This document shows positions 17,006-26,171 of a stretch of 64,000 bases of DNA, piece by piece. A model generated the notes under the pieces. It worked only from the letters and a program-made list of their open reading frames with translations. It was not told where the DNA came from and ran no database searches. The stretch lies in assembly GCA_934693135.1 (NCBI GenBank), contig CAKUVA010000006.1, positions 1-64,000 on the forward strand, written 5' to 3'. The stretch comes from an uncultured Bacteroidales bacterium. Lineage in GTDB: Bacteria; Bacteroidota; Bacteroidia; Bacteroidales; UBA932. The translations under genes were made by a program, and so were the position numbers. Numbering within the stretch: position 1 is the stretch's first letter; the number at the start of each line of letters is the position of its first letter.

Positions 17006-17373
17006 TGAGTCATAGATTTACAGGAGCAGCCGAAGATTTGGCAGAGAAAGCTTCGGAATACATTGACCTTAAAATAGACGACATAAAGCTAAGAACAGCT
17101 AAAGGACTATCCGTTACTCTGAACCATCTCCTTCTTGCAATCTTATTCCTAAGCCTCGGAAGCATTGTCCTAATGGCACTGGCATTCGGAGGTGTCCTAC
17201 TTTTAGGAGATATCATAGGAAGTTATGCAGCCGGAGCATTTATCGTAGCAGGGATCTTCCTGTTTCTCATGGGAATACTATTCACGCTACGCAAAAAGTT
17301 ATTCATAAACGGATTTGTGCAGATGTTCATCAGACTGTTTTTCGAAAACAGTGATGAAGAATCAGTATTATAA
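17005..17373 (+). CDS. Phage-holin-family-like membrane protein
   Basis: A 122-residue protein with an N-terminal amphipathic helix (AEDLAEKASEYIDLKIDDIKL) and two long hydrophobic hairpin segments (about 35-65 and 72-95), the layout of the putative actinobacterial holin-X / holin superfamily III proteins that are widespread on bacterial chromosomes. There is no phage context, so lysis is not implied. Its ATG overlaps the stop of the YtxH gene (TAATG). Confidence 0.65.
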   Translation: MSHRFTGAAEDLAEKASEYIDLKIDDIKLRTAKGLSVTLNHLLLAILFLSLGSIVLMALAFGGVLLLGDIIGSYAAGAFIVAGIFLFLMGILFTLRKKLFINGFVQMFIRLFFENSDEESVL

Positions 17374-17382
17374 ACATCTGAT

Positions 17383-17619
17383 ATGAAATACTCTGAAATA
17401 ACAGACATTAGAAGTCTTGATGCTGCACACAGAAAACTTGCCTCTAAGATAGAGGCAAAGGGACGTGAGGTCACTGAATCTTGGGATAACGTTAAACTTG
17501 AATATTCTCCGGCAGGATTATTTGCCCACGGACTTAAAAGTATATCAGGAAACATACGTTTCGACAAACTCGCATTGTGGGCAGTTAAGTTTCTACGCAG
17601 AAATATCATAAGATTCTAA
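17383..17619 (+). CDS. Small conserved-looking protein of the YtxH unit
   Basis: A 78-residue, basic, mostly helical protein starting nine bases after the holin-like gene. It has no membrane segment that I can see and I do not recognise a domain. Its position as the third gene of the YtxH/holin-like unit suggests a shared envelope-related role. The stop overlaps the stop region of the convergent aminopeptidase gene by four bases. Confidence 0.6.
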   Translation: MKYSEITDIRSLDAAHRKLASKIEAKGREVTESWDNVKLEYSPAGLFAHGLKSISGNIRFDKLALWAVKFLRRNIIRF

Positions 17620-19496
17620 AGCCCTATTGGTAGCGTTTTCTCACGCAACCATATTGCGATGTCGTCAGGCAGATGAGAAGAGAGTGTCTGATAGACTACT
17701 TCATTATAAGCATTCAGCCATTCTAACTCACTATCATCCAGCAGTTCAGGAATAACTGCAGATGTATCTATATGGCATAATGTCAAATTTTCAAAACCGC
17801 GCCATGAGCCAAACTCACTCGATCCAAGATCTTTGCAGAGCAGAAGGCTTTCATGACGAATTCCATACATACCTTCTCTATATAGGCCTGGCTCATCGGA
17901 TGTTATCATTCCCGGAAGTAAGGCCTGCGAGTTGAAGTCATGTCTTATCTCCTGAGGTCCTTCATGGACATTCAGGAAAAAGCCTATACCATGACCAGTG
18001 CCATGCCCGAAATCACGTCTACTCTGCCAAAGCGGACTACGGGCAGCATAATCTATCTGACAACCGGATGTCCCAGCGGGGAAAATAGCTCGAGCTAATC
18101 CGATATGACCTTTCAAGACCAATGTATAATCCTCTTTCTCCTGTGCAGTGCAAGGTCCAAGAGGGACAGTTCTGGTTATATCAGTAGTGCCAAACAAATA
18201 TTGGCCACCAGAATCACAGAGATACAGACCATGTGATTCCAAGACTCTCGAGCCTTCCTTCGGAGTTATATAATGTGGCAGTGCAGCACTTGGCCCATAG
18301 GCCGATATTGTTTCAAAGCTATTGCTCTTGTAACCCGGTATTGCAGCCCTCAAAGAATCAAGCATATCTGCAGCATCACATTCAGTCACTTCAGCACCGG
18401 CAGAGACTTCACTTTCAAGCCAGTAAAGGAATTTCTCCATTGCAATTCCATCTTCTAAGTGAGCTTCGCGCATACCCACAATTTCTATTTCATTTTTTAC
18501 AGCTTTACGAAGAGGTACAGGAGATATACCTTTAACAAGTTTCATAGAATCACCAATAGAGGCAATAAGACCATAAAGATGGAAATTCAATGTAGAAGGA
18601 TCAATATATAAGCGTCTTATAGGTAAATCATCAGCTCCAGAAAGAGCGATTTCTATATCATCATACGACCTTACATATATGCCATCAGCTTCGAGCTCCG
18701 CAAAGCTATCTGCTGTTTCCGAATCTATAATTCCAGAGACAGTTTTTCTGACAAACCATGAAACATCATCACCTGAAACCAAAAGATATGATATCACTAC
18801 CGGATTATAAGCCACATCAGAGCCTCGTACATTCAGAATCCATGCTATCTCGTCCAAAGCAGAAAACAATATGGCATCACAATCTTTCTCTTTAAGGAAC
18901 TGCCTCACCCATGATATTTTGGAAGATCTTGATTCTCCCGTCAAATCAGTTCCAAGTGTTATTACTGGAGAAACTGGAACTGCGGGACGATTAAGCCAAA
19001 AAACATCCATCATATCTGGGATATCTACGACCTTGAACCCATTTTCATATTCAGCACTCTTATCCTTTCTCCTCCCTGCTTTCTTAAATGCGACTTCAAG
19101 CTTCTCAATTGAAGAAATATTCTGCGCAAGACCATCAACAGCCACAATAACAGGTCCACGCTTGTCAGCGAAGGCTACTTCTGCAATCCATTCTGGTATA
19201 CGTATTTCTCCAGGAATACGTGTTTTATGGAGTTCTACCCCAGATCCTGCAAGCTGTTCTGTCGCCTGGATAAAATACCTGGTGTCGGTCCAGAGTCCAG
19301 CATGATCAGAAGTTATCACTACATCTCCAGCCTCTCCGGTGAATCCGCATATCCATTCGACTTGCTTCCATCTTGAAGCTGGATATTCGCTTGCATGAGG
19401 ATCAGACCCTGAGATTATCACAGCATCTAAACCTCTTGTTTTCATCATATTACGAATCGCTTCTATTCTTAATACATAAACATTCTCCATATTCAT
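17616..19496 (-). CDS. Aminopeptidase P family protein (Xaa-Pro aminopeptidase)
   Basis: Removes N-terminal residues before proline. The 626-residue length matches the long three-domain aminopeptidase P form: two creatinase-like N-terminal domains (about 1-310), then the M24 pita-bread domain with the metal ligands in DSGGQYLFGTTDITRT, FGHGTGHGIGFFLNVHEGP, SDEPGLYREGMYGIRHESLL. There is no signal peptide, so it is cytoplasmic. The start overlaps the hemW stop by four bases (ATGA), so it is co-translated with hemW. Confidence 0.92.
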   Translation of the reverse strand: MNMENVYVLRIEAIRNMMKTRGLDAVIISGSDPHASEYPASRWKQVEWICGFTGEAGDVVITSDHAGLWTDTRYFIQATEQLAGSGVELHKTRIPGEIRIPEWIAEVAFADKRGPVIVAVDGLAQNISSIEKLEVAFKKAGRRKDKSAEYENGFKVVDIPDMMDVFWLNRPAVPVSPVITLGTDLTGESRSSKISWVRQFLKEKDCDAILFSALDEIAWILNVRGSDVAYNPVVISYLLVSGDDVSWFVRKTVSGIIDSETADSFAELEADGIYVRSYDDIEIALSGADDLPIRRLYIDPSTLNFHLYGLIASIGDSMKLVKGISPVPLRKAVKNEIEIVGMREAHLEDGIAMEKFLYWLESEVSAGAEVTECDAADMLDSLRAAIPGYKSNSFETISAYGPSAALPHYITPKEGSRVLESHGLYLCDSGGQYLFGTTDITRTVPLGPCTAQEKEDYTLVLKGHIGLARAIFPAGTSGCQIDYAARSPLWQSRRDFGHGTGHGIGFFLNVHEGPQEIRHDFNSQALLPGMITSDEPGLYREGMYGIRHESLLLCKDLGSSEFGSWRGFENLTLCHIDTSAVIPELLDDSELEWLNAYNEVVYQTLSSHLPDDIAIWLREKTLPIGL

Positions 19497-20644
19497 ATCA
19501 ATTCACGGATTATCTCATCTGAAATGAATAATTTATCTTCTGGAATTCTGACTTTTCCATCCTTTGTAAGGACTAAAATGCGTGAATCAAGGAATTGCAT
19601 CATTTTCGGTGCAGGAAGCTTTTCCGCATCAATTCCTTCTGCTGTCCGCAAAGCAAGCATTATATCTTCGACATGTATATCTTCAGGGGTAAGAATTTCT
19701 TTTTCAGAAGTATAAGATGCGATGGATTCAGTATTCCATTTACGTACATTGACAGTGCCATCAGGGCCTCCGATAGCAGAATGAGCACCAGGTCCAAGGC
19801 CCACATATGGAACTCTACGCCAATATGCGGAATTATGCCTTGCTTCTAATCCAGGGTAAGCGAAATTCGACACCTCGTAATGGTTATATCCAGCCTCATA
19901 AAGCAAACCACATAGGATGTCATATTGTCTACGACACATATCTTCGTCGGCTTCCACATATTTCCCCGAATCTGCCAATGCTGCTAAAGCACTCCCATCC
20001 TCTATCGATAGCTGATATGCAGAAATATGAGATGGGCTAAGGCCTATCGCCTTGTGGACTGTCGCCGCCCAAACTTCATCCGACATGCCTCTCACACCAT
20101 ATATAAGGTCAATGCTGATATTTCTGATATTATTAGCCCGTAACTTCCAATATGCCTCTTCAGCATGTCTGGCATCATGTCTTCTGTTCATCCACCTAAG
20201 AATATTGTCATCAAAAGACTGTATTCCCATGCTAACCCTGTTGACTCCCAATGCAAGAAGCCCTCTAACATAAGTATCTCCTTTCTCAACAATATCCTCA
20301 GGATTCACCTCTATCGTAAATTCACAATATGCGTGAGGTTGTCCGCCAAATACAGTATCATTCAGTTCATTTACAATCGTAGCTAAACAATCAAGAGGAA
20401 GCACAGATGGTGTACCTCCTCCTATATATAATGTATCTGCCTTGTCTGAAAATACTGACGAAGGGAGAGTTTCTCGAATTTCTTCTGCACGGGCCTTTAT
20501 TTCCGCACACACAGCTATTGTATAGCTGTCATACATATTTCGTTCTGACTCAGCCTCTTTCCCTAAGCAGAACGGAACTGCCTCAGAATAGAAGCCACAA
20601 TATTTGCAGAAACTTCTGCAGAATGGAACATGTATGTAAATCAA
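19493..20644 (-). CDS. hemW: Radical SAM heme chaperone HemW
   Basis: HemW inserts heme into target proteins and is related to, but distinct from, oxygen-independent coproporphyrinogen oxidase. The 383-residue protein starts MIYIHVPFC and has the CRSFCKYCGF cluster (CxxxCxxC), with GGGTPSVLP and VNRVSMGIQSFDD typical of the family. The third cluster spacing ends in CGF rather than the CDF or CxxC-plus-Cys of true HemN. The gene follows the coiled-coil protein gene by 11 bases. Confidence 0.9.
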   Translation of the reverse strand: MIYIHVPFCRSFCKYCGFYSEAVPFCLGKEAESERNMYDSYTIAVCAEIKARAEEIRETLPSSVFSDKADTLYIGGGTPSVLPLDCLATIVNELNDTVFGGQPHAYCEFTIEVNPEDIVEKGDTYVRGLLALGVNRVSMGIQSFDDNILRWMNRRHDARHAEEAYWKLRANNIRNISIDLIYGVRGMSDEVWAATVHKAIGLSPSHISAYQLSIEDGSALAALADSGKYVEADEDMCRRQYDILCGLLYEAGYNHYEVSNFAYPGLEARHNSAYWRRVPYVGLGPGAHSAIGGPDGTVNVRKWNTESIASYTSEKEILTPEDIHVEDIMLALRTAEGIDAEKLPAPKMMQFLDSRILVLTKDGKVRIPEDKLFISDEIIRELI

Positions 20645-20655
20645 GACATTATGTT

Positions 20656-21567
20656 TTAACGAAGCATCAGTTCAGCAGTTCCAAGCTTAGCCTGTTCTGT
20701 ATAAGCTTCCACTCTGTACACGCCCTTCTGAAAACTTGGAATATCATTCAGATAGATGCTCAAATCCACCTCATGCCCTTCATAGTCCACTTGACGTGAT
20801 GCAGAAGCTATCATTGTCTCACCATTGAATGAGAATGATGTTCTGTTGGAATTTGTAAGTATGATGCCATCAGGATCTTTCACTCTAATGTAAACCCTTA
20901 CCGGTCCTTTAGGCGCAAGATCATTTTCCACAAGGCTAAGGGATGTAAGAAGTCGAACGACACGGCTACTTCTATCAGTAACTTTATCTGATGAATTATA
21001 TGCCGCTATACTGAGACCTCTTGCCTTTATGACAGCACCTGCCGCAACTTGACCGCTAAGATTCTCGACTTTCTGAGAAAGTTCAGCATTCTCAGCCTTA
21101 CTGGCCGCTGCCTCTCTACGAGCTGCTGCGGCATCAGCCGTAAGCTTATGATTCAATGTATTAAGCGAATCTATCTGCACAATATAGTTACGCATTATAC
21201 TTCTTAATGTTCCAAGCTCCTTCTCATACTGACGCATTTTTGCACGATTTGTAGCATCGGTCTTCTTGATTCTTTCGATAAGGTTTGCTACTTCAGCCCT
21301 GGATGTATCCAACTGAGAATTTATTGTATCATAGTCAGATGACAATGAAGCATAGTCATTCTGCAGGCTCTCCATTTGTTCTGTAAGATCCTGTTTTTCA
21401 TCTTCCAATTCACTTATCAATGAGGATTTCTGGCTCCAGATGAATATAAGAGCAGCCGCCAACAACACAGCAACAGCTGCAAGGACAAACATCGTGGTCT
21501 TCAGGCTTTTGACTTTCGCGAACTTAGCTTCAAGCTCGCGGCGTTCCATAATCGGATCTGTTTCCAT
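20656..21567 (-). CDS. Membrane-anchored coiled-coil protein of unknown function
   Basis: A 303-residue protein: short cytoplasmic N-terminus, one membrane segment (about 26-46, FVLAAVAVLLAAALIFIW), then a long coiled coil (about 50-175) with heptad Leu/Ile pattern, and a C-terminal beta domain (about 185-303) with VRVYIRVKDPDGIIL and VYRVEAY. The C-terminal domain looks like a small beta-sandwich exposed in the periplasm. I do not recognise a named family. It heads the minus-strand unit with hemW and the aminopeptidase gene. Confidence 0.75.
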   Translation of the reverse strand: METDPIMERRELEAKFAKVKSLKTTMFVLAAVAVLLAAALIFIWSQKSSLISELEDEKQDLTEQMESLQNDYASLSSDYDTINSQLDTSRAEVANLIERIKKTDATNRAKMRQYEKELGTLRSIMRNYIVQIDSLNTLNHKLTADAAAARREAAASKAENAELSQKVENLSGQVAAGAVIKARGLSIAAYNSSDKVTDRSSRVVRLLTSLSLVENDLAPKGPVRVYIRVKDPDGIILTNSNRTSFSFNGETMIASASRQVDYEGHEVDLSIYLNDIPSFQKGVYRVEAYTEQAKLGTAELMLR

Positions 21568-21760
21568 AATAGATTCAATATTTAAATAAAATATCTGTTA
21601 CTGCTATAATTATACCATAAGTGGCCGTAGAGAATAACAAATCGGTCACATACATTGTACAAACTTACGAAAAATCTACGGAAAACCGAAAAGATACCGC
21701 ATCCAATATCATGATAAGCTCGATATGGTTAGGATTATTCAAATAATCAAGTTTTTTTGT

Positions 21761-21768
21761 TATGTTTG
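21761..21768 (+). promoter_or_regulatory. -7 box of the two-gene DUF unit
   Basis: TATGTTTG, a perfect match, 22 bases before the ATG at 21791. It sits inside the longest frame, which argues for the later start. Confidence 0.55.
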
Positions 21769-21790
21769 TACAAACAATTTCAAATACAAA

Positions 21791-22282
21791 ATGAACAAGA
21801 CTTTAAAGTATATTATCAGAGCAGTAAAATATTTCTTTTACTTTGCTATCCTATTGACCATCATCTTGACCATACTTATCATGGCCCATGTGGTGGATGG
21901 AAACATTGAAACACTATTCCGGAACGGATACAAATCATTATGGGATATTGCAATCATGTTCGCATGTGTGGCAGCCATTTATCCGATATTCGGATTCATG
22001 AAAAGGACGACAATCATACCAGGTGAATATGGCGCCATACGAGATGAGGTCGTGAAATACATGGAGAATCGCGGCTACAGATTAGAAAAAGAAGACGGAG
22101 AAAACATGACATTCCGTATGAGAAATATCCTAAATAGGATTTTCAAGATGTGTGAGGACCGAATCACATTCACAAGAACGCTTGGAGGATTTGAAGTAGA
22201 AGGGCTCAGAAAAGATACCATACGCATCATCTACGGTCTTGAGAATGCTTTTAGGCATAACGACAAGACCGACAATCAATAA
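21791..22282 (+). CDS. Small membrane protein of unknown function
   Basis: A 163-residue protein with two membrane segments (about 15-35 and 50-68) and a soluble C-terminal domain (about 75-160) with EVVKYMENRGYRLEKEDGENMTFR, possibly an antiparallel alpha/beta unit. No family recognised. The frame extends upstream to 21725 but the -7 box lies within that extension. The next gene starts 16 bases after its stop, so the two are probably co-transcribed. Confidence 0.7.
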   Translation: MNKTLKYIIRAVKYFFYFAILLTIILTILIMAHVVDGNIETLFRNGYKSLWDIAIMFACVAAIYPIFGFMKRTTIIPGEYGAIRDEVVKYMENRGYRLEKEDGENMTFRMRNILNRIFKMCEDRITFTRTLGGFEVEGLRKDTIRIIYGLENAFRHNDKTDNQ

Positions 22283-22298
22283 AACATCTAAATTAGGT

Positions 22299-22526
22299 AT
22301 GAAAGACGAACACAAGCTCATGACTGTGGCCCGTTTTTACGACCAGATGAGCGCAGAAATCACAGCCGGCATGCTTAATGCCAATGGTATCGCTGCTGAA
22401 GTTTTTGGACAAACATCAGCTTATCCGTCCATTAATGCGGCTATTGACTGTATCGAAGTAAAGGTCAATGCTGATGACTACGAATCTGCCAAAAATCTTT
22501 TGGCAGCAAATGACAAGGCAGAGTAA
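22299..22526 (+). CDS. DUF2007-like small protein
   Basis: A 75-residue protein with the VARFYDQMSAEITAGMLNANGIAAEVFG pattern and a late VKVNADDYESAKNLL, the layout of the DUF2007 putative signal-transducing domain (a small ferredoxin-like fold). It starts at the ATG at 22299; earlier in-frame codons overlap the upstream gene. Its 3' end overlaps the convergent DUF3109 gene by 49 bases, so the last 16 or so codons of each are read from opposite strands of the same DNA. Confidence 0.75.
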   Translation: MKDEHKLMTVARFYDQMSAEITAGMLNANGIAAEVFGQTSAYPSINAAIDCIEVKVNADDYESAKNLLAANDKAE

Positions 22527-23086
22527 AACTCTTCCCCATAGGCACTTATAAGAGGTTCGCGCAAAAATTCATAAACGCGGATCTTTTCTTTTTTCCCTTT
22601 GTTAAACGCATCTTTGCAGATTTCCCAACGATGCAGGTTCAAGGCATGCTTCCCGTTAGACAACTCCGTTACACGTATTGGATAAAGCCAACACGAAATC
22701 GGCTTACGAAACGAACACTTCCCTGCAAAGAAGCAACGTTCGATAGCACAGAAACAATTCTTATCCTTATCAAAATGGGTATATGCACATTCTTCTGTTC
22801 CAGGACATAACGGAGTTACTATATCCCCGTCCACATCAATCTCGAAGTAACCTTTCTTATCCACAACATTCCTTCCAGTTTCTTGCATGAGTGGGGAAAA
22901 TGCAAGATATGCTTCTTCAATTTTTTCAATTTCCTCTTCCTTTATAGGAGCGCCGCTATCACCTATTATGCAACAACAACCTTTGCATTTCTCATAGTCG
23001 CAGGCGAAATATTCGGTTATCACCTCTTCTGAAACGAGACAGTCTCCTATCTCGAATATCGTTCCAAATCTTCTATCTTCAGACAT
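22478..23086 (-). CDS. DUF3109 family cysteine-rich protein
   Basis: A 202-residue protein with cysteine clusters CDYEKCKGCCC (about 30-40), CPGTEEC, CFCAIERCFF and CSFRKPISCWLYP, the pattern of the DUF3109/YkgJ-like zinc or iron-cluster family common in Bacteroidetes. Function unknown; metal binding is inferred from the cysteines. It follows the M16-like gene by two bases in the same orientation and its tail overlaps the DUF2007-like gene. Confidence 0.85.
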   Translation of the reverse strand: MSEDRRFGTIFEIGDCLVSEEVITEYFACDYEKCKGCCCIIGDSGAPIKEEEIEKIEEAYLAFSPLMQETGRNVVDKKGYFEIDVDGDIVTPLCPGTEECAYTHFDKDKNCFCAIERCFFAGKCSFRKPISCWLYPIRVTELSNGKHALNLHRWEICKDAFNKGKKEKIRVYEFLREPLISAYGEEFYSALSFAAKRFLADS

Positions 23087-23088
23087 TG

Positions 23089-26028
23089 TTATTCGTTGTT
23101 TTCCTCTTCCAAGACTTGTACAGACAAGGTATCTGCTGGCAAAAGAATAGATGAATCCGCTTCCACCTTTATAGAATCTGTCACTACATTCAGTTCTCGT
23201 CCATTGACAATAACATTAGGTTTAGGGAACTCTCCTATCCTACTGACGAACACGGTGGAATCATTCCAATCCGGACGTAAATACGTGCTATCAATACCTA
23301 TCAACCTAAATGCGTCTCGCCCCAACATAAGAGAATCTCCGGCAGGGACAATCATAGGTATAATGCCTGTAAACACAGGTCCCTTATTTTGTTTCTCATG
23401 AATATGTTCACCTTCCTCATGCCTACGTATTGCATATTCCGCAATTCGGCTACCTGCCATTGCCTTAAGAATGTTATTCACATCGTCTATAGTCACAGCA
23501 TTAATCTTATCCTTGTACTTGGTGACAATATCCTTCCCGTAAGAATACCTTAGCACCAACATTGACATTATTGTCTCCGGATCAGACATCCTTGCTTCCA
23601 TTGATTTGAGCAGCATTGACCTATATGCCGCAAACTCTTTTGTGGTAATTCCGGAGGCAGTTTCCAAGAGAGCTCTGCGCATCCGGCTTATGACAAATTC
23701 GACAGAATCTGACTGCGCCAATGAAGCTGGAACGCCAACACGATCAGACATAGAACATGAGATGGTATAGTTGAAGCGTTCTTCCGGAAACATTGCAAAG
23801 TCCCAAGATGATTCTCCGTACCATCCACATTCAGCAAGAGCATCTGAAAAATCATCACTTAATTTCATAGCTGCAATCTGTGACGCCATAAAATTAGTAG
23901 CCGTATACATGAGTGGTGATGATATTCCAACCCCAATCGAAGGTTCAGAGCCCTCAATTATTCTTGAAACCCTACCAGAGGTCGTTTTATACTGAATTCT
24001 GGAACGGGACGATGATACTTTTTCTGTACTGAAACTACCCAAGTCGCGACAAAGATCTTTTTTCAATGAGAACTCGTCGAAATCGCCTACAAGGACAAGA
24101 ACTCCATCATTCATCTTCGAGAATTCATTTCCATAAAACTTTTCCGCACGCTTCTGAAAATCAATGCCGAGACTAACAGGCCTCTTATATGGTGACCAAG
24201 CACTACCTTGAAAAAGCAAACTGTCAATTTTTGATTCTATAGACGCTCCGCCTACAAACGCAAGAGCCTGACATTTCTTATAATAATCATAAGCATCCTT
24301 ATTTATGGTCCTTTCATCCGCAAGAGAGCATAAAGCCTTGAGCACCAATCTCAAGCGTGAAGAAGGAGCCGCTCCACTTATTCTAAAATCAGATACCGTC
24401 ACCTCTCCGTTCATCGTTATTCCATTAGCGGCAAGCATATCGGCAAACCGATAGCATGACATTCCTGAAACATCGTACAGATGTAGCAAGTCAGAAATAT
24501 ATGCGCCTTCTCCAGGCTTCAACCCAGGTATCAGCGAATATCCGCCTTTAAGCAACCACATGTAATGAAACATGCCGCTCTTTGGAACATTCTTGTATAT
24601 TACTTTTATACCATTGTCAAATGTCCATATTTGACCACCAGATAAAGGCTCAGGAGAAACCATCTTTATCTTCGTTTTTGTGGACAATTTCTTGAGGGAC
24701 AACGTATCACTATTACTTATAGTATAGGTCTGCACATTTCCAGAAGACCACGAAGATGCAAATTTTCCCGGAATGTCCAAGCCAGCAACAACAGATGAAT
24801 CGGCACGACATTCTACAGTGAGGTTGTGCGATTTATCCAAGAGTGCAAAGATAAAGTTATTGAATAGCTTAACACCAAGGTCGTCTTGAATATTCTTTGT
24901 CAAGAAAAAGTTCATGCTTGTTGATGCCGATGCCAAGGAAGAGCCATAAAGAAATGAAGACAAACATTGCTCTATATAACGTGAATTGGCCGTAACATCA
25001 CCACTGTACTCCCTTCTCATATTCATGACAAGTTCATTTTCGGCATCTCTGTATTCATCTATGGAAACGCCCGCCTTGTCAAGATCTGCAAGCGTTCCAG
25101 AAAGGATGGAAACAGCTTTACCAAGACAGGCAGGACTGGTCGTGATAGTCGTGCGATATGTCTCATCTCCAGGTCCCGAAGGGCTGCCCATATAAGAGAA
25201 TGAAACTTCTGAAACTGGGACATCAGCCCGTCTCAATGCCGTGGATAGACGTTTTTTTATAAGAATTCCAAACTCCGATGCAAACTTTTGGGAGACAAGA
25301 GGCTGAACAGTGTTCATATTATTCTTAGGAGTCCTCGGAGAACGATACTCAGCCGTGATTGAGACTCTTCCTTTCACATCATCCTTTACATATCTGAATA
25401 AAGCATCTTCAGAATGTTCCCACTTATAATCTTGCACAGCCTTATTAGCAGGTCTTCTCGTTACAAGCATAGAGAGCATGTTCATCTTGTTTAAAACAGC
25501 TCCCGTATCAATATCTCCTGAAATAACTATCGCTTGATTTTCAGGGGAATACCTTGCACCTAAAACATCTGACTGCATACCTATGACATCCAACACCAAC
25601 AATAGCGTAGAATCTACAACTTCTTTAGATCGAGAGAGGTCAAGACCATTGAAACGATAGACAGCGGCATCACTATAAACAGCTACGTATCCCCTTGCAC
25701 CAGGCCAGATGCAATTTCTCGAGAGATAACTAAAAGGTGTGTCTGTCCTAAAATGAGGAAGCGAAGTGAGAGCCCCCATAGCGTTGACAGCAGATGTTCC
25801 GACCATAGCGCCATTCTCGTTGCCATATCCGCATCTCTGCACAAGAGCAATGTCTGCTTTCCCTTTTTCAGTCGGATTCGTCACTATATAGTAGGAAACA
25901 CCATTATCCAACACGCCTGTCTTTATTTTAGAAGAGGCTGGAAGTTGTGGCAAATCAGCCGCAGGCATGGTTATTGAAAACATTGCCAACAGCAAAGAAA
26001 CCAGAAAACGATATATATTGTCTTTCAT
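23089..26028 (-). CDS. M16 peptidase-like secreted protein without the catalytic motif
   Basis: A 979-residue protein with a signal peptide (residues 1-23) and the M16 repeat layout: LDNGVSYYIVTN near the N-terminus and a second WTFDNGIKVIYKNVPKSG start at about residue 510, each opening a domain pair. The zinc-binding HxxEH that should follow the first start (after the GYGNENG segment) is absent: the region reads VGTSAVNAMGALTSLPHF. No other HxxEH is seen. It is therefore likely an inactive M16 subunit or chaperone, as in heterodimeric M16 pairs, acting in the periplasm. A -7 box stands 20 bases upstream. Confidence 0.8.
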   Translation of the reverse strand: MKDNIYRFLVSLLLAMFSITMPAADLPQLPASSKIKTGVLDNGVSYYIVTNPTEKGKADIALVQRCGYGNENGAMVGTSAVNAMGALTSLPHFRTDTPFSYLSRNCIWPGARGYVAVYSDAAVYRFNGLDLSRSKEVVDSTLLLVLDVIGMQSDVLGARYSPENQAIVISGDIDTGAVLNKMNMLSMLVTRRPANKAVQDYKWEHSEDALFRYVKDDVKGRVSITAEYRSPRTPKNNMNTVQPLVSQKFASEFGILIKKRLSTALRRADVPVSEVSFSYMGSPSGPGDETYRTTITTSPACLGKAVSILSGTLADLDKAGVSIDEYRDAENELVMNMRREYSGDVTANSRYIEQCLSSFLYGSSLASASTSMNFFLTKNIQDDLGVKLFNNFIFALLDKSHNLTVECRADSSVVAGLDIPGKFASSWSSGNVQTYTISNSDTLSLKKLSTKTKIKMVSPEPLSGGQIWTFDNGIKVIYKNVPKSGMFHYMWLLKGGYSLIPGLKPGEGAYISDLLHLYDVSGMSCYRFADMLAANGITMNGEVTVSDFRISGAAPSSRLRLVLKALCSLADERTINKDAYDYYKKCQALAFVGGASIESKIDSLLFQGSAWSPYKRPVSLGIDFQKRAEKFYGNEFSKMNDGVLVLVGDFDEFSLKKDLCRDLGSFSTEKVSSSRSRIQYKTTSGRVSRIIEGSEPSIGVGISSPLMYTATNFMASQIAAMKLSDDFSDALAECGWYGESSWDFAMFPEERFNYTISCSMSDRVGVPASLAQSDSVEFVISRMRRALLETASGITTKEFAAYRSMLLKSMEARMSDPETIMSMLVLRYSYGKDIVTKYKDKINAVTIDDVNNILKAMAGSRIAEYAIRRHEEGEHIHEKQNKGPVFTGIIPMIVPAGDSLMLGRDAFRLIGIDSTYLRPDWNDSTVFVSRIGEFPKPNVIVNGRELNVVTDSIKVEADSSILLPADTLSVQVLEEENNE

Positions 26029-26046
26029 ATAATCCTATTGTTTATG

Positions 26047-26054
26047 CAAAATTA
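26047..26054 (-). promoter_or_regulatory. -7 box of the M16-like gene
   Basis: TAATTTTG on the minus strand, perfect match, 18 bases before the ATG. Confidence 0.55.
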
Positions 26055-26066
26055 AGATATTTTTAT

Positions 26067-26074
26067 TATTTTTG
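26067..26074 (+). promoter_or_regulatory. -7 box of the TPR gene
   Basis: TATTTTTG, perfect match, divergent from the M16-like promoter and about 97 bases before the TPR gene ATG, leaving a long leader of about 90 bases in which I see no riboswitch. Confidence 0.5.
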
Positions 26075-26171
26075 CCTTAATGTCATTGGTGCTTGGCACA
26101 TCAAAAGATGTCATGGCATAACTGAAATCAGTAACAAAAATTATACGAAAACATTTAAAAACACTAATATC

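Noticed and set aside
17005..17373. Holin-like protein as a sign of a prophage
   Set aside because: No other phage gene is present; the YtxH/holin-like pair is common on chromosomes.
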